This document shows positions 58,313 through 64,000 of a stretch of DNA of 64,000 nucleotides, piece after piece. The translations under genes and the position numbers were made by a program. How positions within the stretch are numbered: the first letter of the stretch is position 1; every line of letters begins with the position of its first letter. Under the pieces are notes generated by a model. The model was not told the DNA's origin, searched no databases, and worked only from the letters and a program-made list of their open reading frames with translations. The DNA comes from JBFLYH01 sp964630235 (lineage in GTDB: Bacteria; Oederibacteriota; JAAXVQ01; JAUVAV01), in the NCBI GenBank assembly GCA_964630235.1, contig CAZVUO010000004.1, positions 248,001 to 312,000 of the forward strand, in the 5' to 3' direction.

Positions 58313-59737
58313 TCATTTCAAGTATTCCTGGTAATCCTTGCCGATCACGAGCGTGACCGTGGGATAGGCGATGTTCTTGGGAATGATCTGTATCTGATCG
58401 TCGCCCAGCCCTAGGATTGTAGCAATTCGGCGCGCCCAGGGCAAGTGCTCCTGCCTGGTTTTGATAATCGTGCGCGCATAGTCAAAGGAAGGCGCATTGG
58501 TCACGTCGCTCTCGCGCGTATGGATGTTCTTGGACAGCAGGCGCTGGGTGACGCGGCCGGCTACGCCCTGCACCCCGCAGCCGTTGAGCACGCGCACCAC
58601 GGGCTGGGGCCCGCTGGGCAGGGGCGCCAGGCTGACAGCGGCCGCGGGCGGCCGCAGGACATCCCGCTGGGCCCGGACCGTGGGAACCGGGGCGGGCCGC
58701 GCAGACTCCGCCCGCTCGGCTTCAGCCGGTCCGTCCGCGGACGGCTTCGCGGCCGCGGTGGGCGTCGGGTTGGGCGCGGACTCGGCGCGGCGCTTCGGCG
58801 GCGAGCTGAGTTCGGCCATCAGCTTGCGCACGGCGGCCGGGTCGGATTCCCAGTAGGACCTCCCTTCCAGGTAAACCGCGTGGCCCGGCAAAATGGCCTG
58901 GCGCCAGGACCCTCCGGCCGCGGTCTTCAGTTCCCAGGCCAGGAACGTGGCGACCGGCCAGGAGAGGTTGGTCTCCACCTGTTTCATGACGATGAAAAAC
59001 GCCCGGACCGTCCGGGGCAGTTGGGAAAACCGGATCAATTGGCTGACAAAGGCTTTCATGAAGTTCTGCTGCCGGCGGATCCGCCCCAGATCGCCGTCCC
59101 GGTCCTGGCGGAAGCGCACGTAATCCAGCGCCTGGCGGCCGTCGAGAAGCTGATACCCGGGCTCCAACTGGATGTTCACGCCGCCGGCTTGATCTTGATA
59201 ATGCATGGCTTTGTCCACGTACAGGGGCACGCCGCCGAGCGCGTCCACCACCTGGATGAAATTGGTGTAGCGCAAATGCACGGTGTAGTGGATCTTGGCG
59301 CCGAGCAGGCTCTCCACCGCGGCGCGGGTCATGGCCAGGGCGTAGTCACGGGTGCCGGCCGCGCTGCCGTACGCGTACACGGCGTTGATCTTCATCGGGC
59401 CGCGTTTGGGCAGGCGGATGAGGGTGTCGCGAGGGACCGACAGCAGGGCCAGGCGGCGGGTCAGCGGCTGCCAGTGCAGCAGCATGATGGTGTCTGTGTG
59501 CTTGGCGTAGTCCACGTCGTCCGTACCGAGCACGAGGATGTTCACGGACACGGTCGAAAGATAAATGGCGCCGGCAGCCAGCAGAGCCAGGCCCGCAAGC
59601 CGCACCCCGGTCCTCCAGGCCGGCGTTTCGGGCCCCAGCCCCGCCTCGGGCGCTTTTTCCATAACGCGCGCGGACACCCGCTGCGTGATGCGGCGGTTGG
59701 AACGGGCGAACCTGCGCGGCCTGCGGCTGTACAACAT
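58313..59737 (-). CDS. LytR-CpsA-Psr (LCP) family protein with LytR_C domain
   Basis: 474 residues: basic N-terminus, one membrane helix (about 46-63, LAGLALLAAGAIYLSTV), then an LCP domain outside the membrane with ILVLGTDDVDYAKHTDTIML, SVPRDTLIRLP, NAVYAYG and LDYVRFRQDRDGDLGR, the Arg-rich pyrophosphate-binding sites. A Pro/Ala-rich linker (about 310-365) leads to a C-terminal LytR_C domain (VRVLNGCGVQGVAGRVTQRL). LCP enzymes transfer lipid-linked glycans to the cell wall in monoderms; the diderm role is less clear. ATG at 59737 with AAGAAGGA upstream. Confidence 0.9.
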   Translation of the reverse strand: MLYSRRPRRFARSNRRITQRVSARVMEKAPEAGLGPETPAWRTGVRLAGLALLAAGAIYLSTVSVNILVLGTDDVDYAKHTDTIMLLHWQPLTRRLALLSVPRDTLIRLPKRGPMKINAVYAYGSAAGTRDYALAMTRAAVESLLGAKIHYTVHLRYTNFIQVVDALGGVPLYVDKAMHYQDQAGGVNIQLEPGYQLLDGRQALDYVRFRQDRDGDLGRIRRQQNFMKAFVSQLIRFSQLPRTVRAFFIVMKQVETNLSWPVATFLAWELKTAAGGSWRQAILPGHAVYLEGRSYWESDPAAVRKLMAELSSPPKRRAESAPNPTPTAAAKPSADGPAEAERAESARPAPVPTVRAQRDVLRPPAAAVSLAPLPSGPQPVVRVLNGCGVQGVAGRVTQRLLSKNIHTRESDVTNAPSFDYARTIIKTRQEHLPWARRIATILGLGDDQIQIIPKNIAYPTVTLVIGKDYQEYLK

Positions 59738-59790
59738 GCTGGGTCCTTCTTCTCCGGAGAACGGGGCTGGCGGAGCATGGAATGGGCTCC

Positions 59791-59818
59791 ATTATAATCA
59801 AGCCCTTCGCAACTTCAA
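59791..59818 (-). promoter_or_regulatory. Promoter of the LCP gene
   Basis: Minus strand TTGAAG (59813-59818), a 16-base spacer and TATAAT (59791-59796). Start expected near 59784, 47 bases before the ATG. Confidence 0.65.
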
Positions 59819-59858
59819 CTCTATTCCCGCCCTTTCAGCCGCCCCGCCTATTTTTCGC

Positions 59859-59886
59859 TTGCATCCCCGGGTTTCGGGGGTACAAT
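59859..59886 (+). promoter_or_regulatory. Promoter of the bio operon
   Basis: TTGCAT (59859-59864), a 16-base spacer and TACAAT (59881-59886). The spacer is itself a small palindrome (CCCCGGGTTTCGGGGG). Start expected near 59893, inside the left half of the BirA-type operator. Confidence 0.6.
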
Positions 59887-59888
59887 CA

Positions 59889-59920
59889 TTGTCAACCTCT
59901 TGTTTTTTTTAGGTTGACAT
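59889..59920 (+). promoter_or_regulatory. Probable BirA operator
   Basis: TTGTCAACC (59889-59897), a 14-base spacer and GGTTGACAT (59912-59920): eight of nine positions are complementary. The bacterial BirA box is TTGTAAACC, 14 or 15 bases, GGTTTACAA, so both half-sites and spacing fit. It overlaps the predicted transcription start, as expected for repression by biotinyl-AMP-loaded BirA. Confidence 0.75.
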
Positions 59921-59938
59921 TTCCTTCCGAGGTCGAAC

Positions 59939-60952
59939 ATGGAACCAGCGGCCGGCTCCGCCCCCTGCAGAGTGCATCCGGACGTGCACGCGGCTTACGC
60001 CGTGCTGTCCGGCCAGTCCCTGGACCGCGGGCTCGCCCTGCGCCTGAGCCAGCTGGAAGGGCCGGATATCCTCGATCTCGCCTCCCTGGCCCACAAGGTC
60101 CGGCTGGCTTTCGCTCCAGCCGACCACCTCTGCACAATTCTCAACGCGAAGTCCGGCGCTTGTTCCGAGGACTGCTCCTTTTGCGCCCAGTCCAGCCACC
60201 ATACGGCCGCCATCGCGGTGTATCCCCTGCTCTCCAGCGGCCAGATCCTGGAAGCCGCGGGCCGGGCGTACAGCCAGGGCATCCGCACCTTCGGCTTGGT
60301 CACCAGCGGCTGGGGCTGGAAGGAGATCACACCCGAAGTGGAAGCCGTGCTCAGCGCCATCCGGGACCTGCACGCGCGGTACCCGGATTTGGCCGTGTGC
60401 GGGTCATTCGGCATTTTAAGCGAGGAGGCGGCCGCCGCACTGTCCGCGGCGGGTATCGTCCACTATAACTTGAACCTGCAGGTTGCCCCCGGCCGCTACG
60501 CGGACCTGGTCTCCTCCACCCACACGGCCGCGGAACGGGTGGAGACCATCCGCCGCCTCCAGCGGCACGGGATCAAGATCTGCGCGGGCGGCATCATCGG
60601 CCTGGGCGAGACCATGGCCGACCGCATTGACCTGGCCCTGACCCTGGCCGCGCTCAACGTGGACGTGATCCCCCTCAACGTGCTGCTGCCCCTGCCCGGC
60701 ACGCCCCTGGAACGCCAGCCGGCCGTGGCGGTCGCCGAGATCGTCAAGACCTTCGCCCTGTTCCGCCTGCTGCTGCCCGCCAAGTCCATCAAGTTCGCGG
60801 CCGGCCGGGAGACCTTGCTCAAGGATTTCCAGGGCCTGCTCATGCTCGCCGGCGCCAGCGGATTCCTAACCGGCGGCTATCTCACGACCCGCGGCCGCGA
60901 CATCGGCGAGGACCAGGCCTTTGCGCGCGCGCTCGCGGGATTCCGCTCCTGA
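59939..60952 (+). CDS. bioB: Biotin synthase
   Basis: Radical SAM enzyme inserting sulfur into dethiobiotin. 337 residues; SAM-cluster cysteines in GACSEDCSFCAQS (C-x3-C-x2-C), with TSGWGWKEIT, YNLNLQVAPGRYAD, CAGGIIGLGET and KFAAGRETLLKDFQG at the expected places. ATG at 59939 with GAGGTCGAAC upstream. First gene of bioBAFG, probably repressed by BirA. Confidence 0.96.
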   Translation: MEPAAGSAPCRVHPDVHAAYAVLSGQSLDRGLALRLSQLEGPDILDLASLAHKVRLAFAPADHLCTILNAKSGACSEDCSFCAQSSHHTAAIAVYPLLSSGQILEAAGRAYSQGIRTFGLVTSGWGWKEITPEVEAVLSAIRDLHARYPDLAVCGSFGILSEEAAAALSAAGIVHYNLNLQVAPGRYADLVSSTHTAAERVETIRRLQRHGIKICAGGIIGLGETMADRIDLALTLAALNVDVIPLNVLLPLPGTPLERQPAVAVAEIVKTFALFRLLLPAKSIKFAAGRETLLKDFQGLLMLAGASGFLTGGYLTTRGRDIGEDQAFARALAGFRS

Positions 60953-60970
60953 CCGCTCCCGAGGTGAGCC

Positions 60971-62506
60971 ATGTACGACAAGGCCAAGACCCTGGACATT
61001 GACCGCCGCCTGCTCTGGCACCCGTACACCCATCTGAAGGATTACCTGGACCGCGATCCGGTGGTCGTGATGCGCGGCGAGGGCCACCAGCTCTTCGACG
61101 CCGACGGCCGGGCGTATTACGACACCATCTCTTCCTGGTGGTGCAACCTGCACGGCCACTGCCAGCCGCGCCTCAACCAGGCCGTGGCCGGCCAGCTGGA
61201 GCGGCTGGAACACACGCTCTTCGCCGGGCTCACGCACCCCTGGGCCGCCGAGGTGGCGGACCGCCTGAGCCGTTTGCTCCCGCCGAGCTTAAGCCGGTTC
61301 TTCTATTCGGACAATGGCTCCACGGCCGTGGAGGTGGCCCTTAAAATGGCCTTCCAGTACTGGCAGAACCGCGGCCAGCGCCGCAAGACCCGGTTCGTGT
61401 TCCTGGAGAACGCGTACCACGGCGACACCACCGGCGCCATGAGCGTGGGCGGCATCTCGCTCTACCACCGCCTGTACGCTCCGCTGCGGTTCAAGTCGTT
61501 CCAGGCGCCGGCCCCGGCCTGCCGGGCGTGCCCGCACCGCCGCTCGCGCTTCACCTGGGACGCGCGGGACACGGGCTGCTCCCTGCAGTGCTTCGACGGC
61601 ATGGAGCGGATCCTGCGGCGCCGGCGGCGCGAGCTCGCGGCCGTGATCGTGGAACCCCTGCTGCAGGGATCGGCCGGCATCTCCCTGTATCCTCCCGCCT
61701 ACTTGGACCGCCTGCGCCAGCTCACCCGGGAACTGGATGTGCTGCTCATCTATGACGAGGTGGCCACGGGCTTCGGCCGCACGGGCACGCTGTTCGCCTT
61801 CCAGCAGACCGCTACCGTACCGGACTTTCTCTGCCTGTCCAAAGGACTGACCGCCGGTTATATGCCCCTCGCGCTTACCGTCACCACGGAACCTGTTTAC
61901 CAGGCGTTCATCGGCGATGATCCCCGTGGAGCCCCCGGGGCGGGTCAATCCAATCAATCCAAAACCGAGCCCGGGGTCCCACGAAATGACCTCGCATCCC
62001 CCGATAAGCGGGAAGGCGACATCCTGAAACGCCTGTGGGGCCTGCTATCCAGAACACAAACGGGAAAGAGGGCGTTTCAGGACGCAACCTTCTTCCACGG
62101 CCATACTTACACGGCCAACCCCCTGGCCTGCGCCGTGGCCGCGGCCAACCTGCAATGGCTGGAAGAGGACCGGCTGCCGGACAGCCGGGCCAAGGTCATG
62201 GAGTATTTTCACCAGCGCCTGCGCGCCTGGGAGGTCTTTGACTTTGTCGGCGACATCCGCCACCTCGGTTTCGTGGGAGCGGTGGACATCGTGAAAAGCC
62301 GGACCGCGAAAAAAACCTACCCGGCCCAAACCCGTATCGGCTTCCGCATCTATCTGGAAGGGCTCGAGCGCCAGGTGCTCCTGCGCCCGCTGGACCAGAC
62401 CATTTACTGGTTCCTGCCGCTCTCCATCACGCCCGGGGAGATTGACCTCATCCTGGCCAAGAGCCGCGAGGCGATCCAAGCAGCCGTGGCCAAGATCGGC
62501 GTCTAG
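60971..62506 (+). CDS. bioA: Adenosylmethionine-8-amino-7-oxononanoate aminotransferase with in-frame insertion
   Basis: PLP enzyme converting KAPA to DAPA. 511 residues, about 50 more than usual. Conserved parts: RLLWHPYTHLKDY, TISSWWCNLHGHCQP, FLENAYHGDTTGAMSVGG, YDEVATGFGRTGTLFAF, the PLP lysine in LSKGLTAGYMPLA, FFHGHTYTANPLAC and RPLDQTIYWFLPLSI. Between the FIGDD and FFHGHTYT segments lies an extra stretch (about residues 317-370) made of palindromic repeat DNA read in frame. Family members join these segments by a few residues. The site is a surface loop near the active-site entrance, so activity may be kept. ATG at 60971, GAGGTGAG upstream. Confidence 0.92.
   Translation: MYDKAKTLDIDRRLLWHPYTHLKDYLDRDPVVVMRGEGHQLFDADGRAYYDTISSWWCNLHGHCQPRLNQAVAGQLERLEHTLFAGLTHPWAAEVADRLSRLLPPSLSRFFYSDNGSTAVEVALKMAFQYWQNRGQRRKTRFVFLENAYHGDTTGAMSVGGISLYHRLYAPLRFKSFQAPAPACRACPHRRSRFTWDARDTGCSLQCFDGMERILRRRRRELAAVIVEPLLQGSAGISLYPPAYLDRLRQLTRELDVLLIYDEVATGFGRTGTLFAFQQTATVPDFLCLSKGLTAGYMPLALTVTTEPVYQAFIGDDPRGAPGAGQSNQSKTEPGVPRNDLASPDKREGDILKRLWGLLSRTQTGKRAFQDATFFHGHTYTANPLACAVAAANLQWLEEDRLPDSRAKVMEYFHQRLRAWEVFDFVGDIRHLGFVGAVDIVKSRTAKKTYPAQTRIGFRIYLEGLERQVLLRPLDQTIYWFLPLSITPGEIDLILAKSREAIQAAVAKIGV
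61920..62082. repeat. Composite palindromic element inserted in frame in bioA
   Basis: The first part (about 61924-61983) is an imperfect inverted repeat ending in GCCCGGGGTCCCACG, close to the hairpin at 15426-15444. The second part has perfect 12-base arms TCCTGAAACGCC (62022-62033) and GGCGTTTCAGGA (62071-62082) around a 37-base loop. Both cores match intergenic repeats elsewhere in the window. The total length keeps the bioA frame open. Confidence 0.7.
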
Positions 62507-62509
62507 ACC

Positions 62510-63700
62510 ATGGCCGGGTGGCCGGAACTCACCGCGGAGCTGGAGCAGTTGCGCGCGAACGGCGCGTTCAGGCGCCTGCCCGCTTTCGAACGCCGCGAAG
62601 GGCCCTGGGTCTGGCTCGAAGGCCGGCGCCTGCTGAACCTCTCTTCCAATGATTACCTGGGTCTGGCGGCTGACGCACAACTGCAGCGGACCTTCCTGCG
62701 GCAGGCGGCCGAGGACCCCACGGTGGACGGCTTCGGACTGGGGGCCACGGCCTCGCGGCTGCTGGCCGGCAATCATCCGGCCTGCCGGCGTCTGGAGCAG
62801 GACCTGGCCGCCGCGTTCGGCCGCGAGTCCGCCCTGGTCACGTCCTCCGGCTACCACGCCAACTGCGGCTGGCTGGCGGCTCTCGCCGGGCCTCAGGACG
62901 CGGTCTTCTCCGACCGGCTCAACCACGCCAGCCTCTGGGACGGTCTGCGCCTGTCCGGCGCGCAGAGCCGCCGCTTCCGCCACCGCGACTACGGCCACCT
63001 GGAGACCCTGCTGGCGCGCCACCGTCCGCAGGCCCGGCGCGCGTGGATCGTTTCAGAAAGCGTGTTCAGCATGGACGGCGACCGCGCGGACCTCGACGCC
63101 CTGGTGGCGCTGAAACAACGGTGGGACGCCCGGCTGGTCTTGGACGAAGCCCACGCCTTCGGCGTGCTCGGCCCGACCGGTTTGGGCCTGGCCGAGGAAC
63201 AAAAACGCATCGCGGACGTGGACCTCCTCGTCGGCACGTTCGGCAAGGCCTTGGCCGGTCTCGGCGCTTTCGTGGTGTCGGACCACACGGTCGTGGACTA
63301 CCTCGTGAACAAGATGCGCACGTTCATTTTCACCACCGCCCTGCCGCCCTTGCAGATCGCCTGGCTGGGTCATCTCTTCTCGCAACGCGCGGCCTGGAGT
63401 GTCAGGCGCGCACAGCTCGCCCGCTTGGCCGCCAGCTTGCGCCAGGCGCTCGCGGCCGAGGGCCTGCAGACCCTCGGCGACACCCAGATCGTGCCCGTGG
63501 TGCTGGGAGAGAACCACCTCGCGGTCCAGACCGCGGCCAAGCTGCAAACCGGGGGGTTCTGGACCCTGGCCATCCGGCCTCCGACCGTGCCCGCGGGCAC
63601 GGCCCGCCTGCGCCTATCCCTGACCGCATCCATGCCGGCAGATGCCCTGGCGCCCCTGCCAGGCCTGATCCGCAGCTGCCTGGCCCGGGTCCCCGCATGA
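62510..63700 (+). CDS. bioF: 8-amino-7-oxononanoate synthase
   Basis: PLP enzyme condensing pimeloyl-ACP (or -CoA) with alanine. 396 residues; NLSSNDYLGLAAD, GLGATASRLLAGNHPACRRLE, VLDEAHAFGVLGPTGLG and the PLP lysine in VGTFGKALAGLGAFV. The usual Ser before Lys is Gly here. IFTTALPPLQIA is conserved. ATG at 62510, three bases after bioA; no strong Shine-Dalgarno, so coupling is likely. Confidence 0.95.
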   Translation: MAGWPELTAELEQLRANGAFRRLPAFERREGPWVWLEGRRLLNLSSNDYLGLAADAQLQRTFLRQAAEDPTVDGFGLGATASRLLAGNHPACRRLEQDLAAAFGRESALVTSSGYHANCGWLAALAGPQDAVFSDRLNHASLWDGLRLSGAQSRRFRHRDYGHLETLLARHRPQARRAWIVSESVFSMDGDRADLDALVALKQRWDARLVLDEAHAFGVLGPTGLGLAEEQKRIADVDLLVGTFGKALAGLGAFVVSDHTVVDYLVNKMRTFIFTTALPPLQIAWLGHLFSQRAAWSVRRAQLARLAASLRQALAAEGLQTLGDTQIVPVVLGENHLAVQTAAKLQTGGFWTLAIRPPTVPAGTARLRLSLTASMPADALAPLPGLIRSCLARVPA

Positions 63701-64000
63701 AAGCCCAGTGGCTTCTCCAAAAAGACCGGCCAGAACTGGTCGTGTTCTTCAACGGCTGGGGCATGGACCCCAGGCCTGTGGCGCACCTGGGCAGCGACCG
63801 CTACGACGTACTGGAACTGCATGCCTATGCCTCGCGCGCACTGCCCCGGGAGGCCGCCGCGGCCTGGCCGCGTTACCAGGCCGTGCATGTCGTGGCTTGG
63901 TCGCTGGGCGTGTGGATGGCCCAGACCGTGCAGGACCAGCTGCCAGCTCATACCCGGCTGGCCCTGGCCGTAAACGGCACCCTGCAGCCAGTGCATGATC
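63697..64000 (+). CDS. bioG: BioG-like pimeloyl-ACP methyl ester esterase (DUF452), 3' end cut by window
   Basis: First 101 residues of an alpha/beta hydrolase. Oxyanion region FFNGWGMDP and nucleophile VVAWSLGVWMA (Ser in W-S-x-G) are followed by AVNGTLQPVHD, the BioG/DUF452 pattern. BioG releases pimeloyl-ACP from its methyl ester after the BioC-primed route, so a bioC gene is expected just downstream. The ATG at 63697 overlaps the bioF stop (ATGA). The frame is open to the window end. Confidence 0.88.
   Translation, partial: MKAQWLLQKDRPELVVFFNGWGMDPRPVAHLGSDRYDVLELHAYASRALPREAAAAWPRYQAVHVVAWSLGVWMAQTVQDQLPAHTRLALAVNGTLQPVHD

Noticed and set aside
63708..63998. Plus-strand frame of 96 residues at the window end
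   Set aside because: It is a different frame of the bioG 5' part, which matches the DUF452 motifs and overlaps bioF by ATGA.

Overview
The window is GC-rich DNA from a Gram-negative (diderm) bacterium. It carries lipid A and LPS core genes (lpxB, lpxK, kdtA, a GT9 heptosyltransferase), an Mla lipid-transport ABC system, a ResB/CcsA (system II) cytochrome c maturation pair, MEP-pathway genes (ispD, ispF) and near-complete biosynthesis loci for histidine, tryptophan, thiamine and biotin. Gene order (rpsF-ssb-rpsR-rplI-dnaB-alr-mlaEFD-radA-ispDF), secreted FN3 proteins, a pseudopilin-like protein without a peptidase site and one giant secreted repeat protein suggest a candidate-phylum bacterium of the PVC/Omnitrophota type. 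That placement is inference; no rRNA gene is present.

Layout. 1-9188 (minus): envelope operon read right to left, oxidoreductase - lpxB - kdtA - lpxK - GT9 - GT2 - zinc phospholipase C-like protein - resB - ccsA (cut by the window edge), mostly joined by 4-base overlaps. 9274-10569: hflX (minus). 10733-13261 (plus): secreted protein with nine FN3 domains, facing a HAMP membrane protein across a two-way terminator. 14066-15387: pseudopilin-like protein and an inositol monophosphatase-family gene. 15614-25151 (minus): hisDCBHAFI - trpEG - FN3/beta-barrel protein. 25458-27229: murA and a secreted PLD-family nuclease-like protein. 27348-40979 (minus): one 4,543-residue secreted protein, alone between its own promoter and terminator. 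41235-51677 (minus): the rpsF-to-ispF housekeeping block. 51853-59737 (minus): LCP protein, argS, an unrecognised protein, thiSGHE. 59939-64000 (plus): bioB-bioA-bioF-bioG behind a probable BirA operator.

The main novelty is the giant protein. Irregular YD-type repeats near its N-terminus grade into about nine 50-residue units and then 35 regular 54-residue units (residues about 1045-2941), followed by decaying copies, a non-repetitive segment and further YD repeats. I see no RHS core, toxin tip or anchoring motif. Other points of interest are a composite palindromic insertion kept in frame inside bioA, a family of intergenic hairpins with a shared loop and unrelated arms, a protein with a probable decayed PD-(D/E)XK nuclease domain, a phospholipase C/S1-P1-type protein inside the LPS operon, and recurring extended -10 promoters. 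No tRNA, rRNA, CRISPR array, transposase or phage gene was seen.
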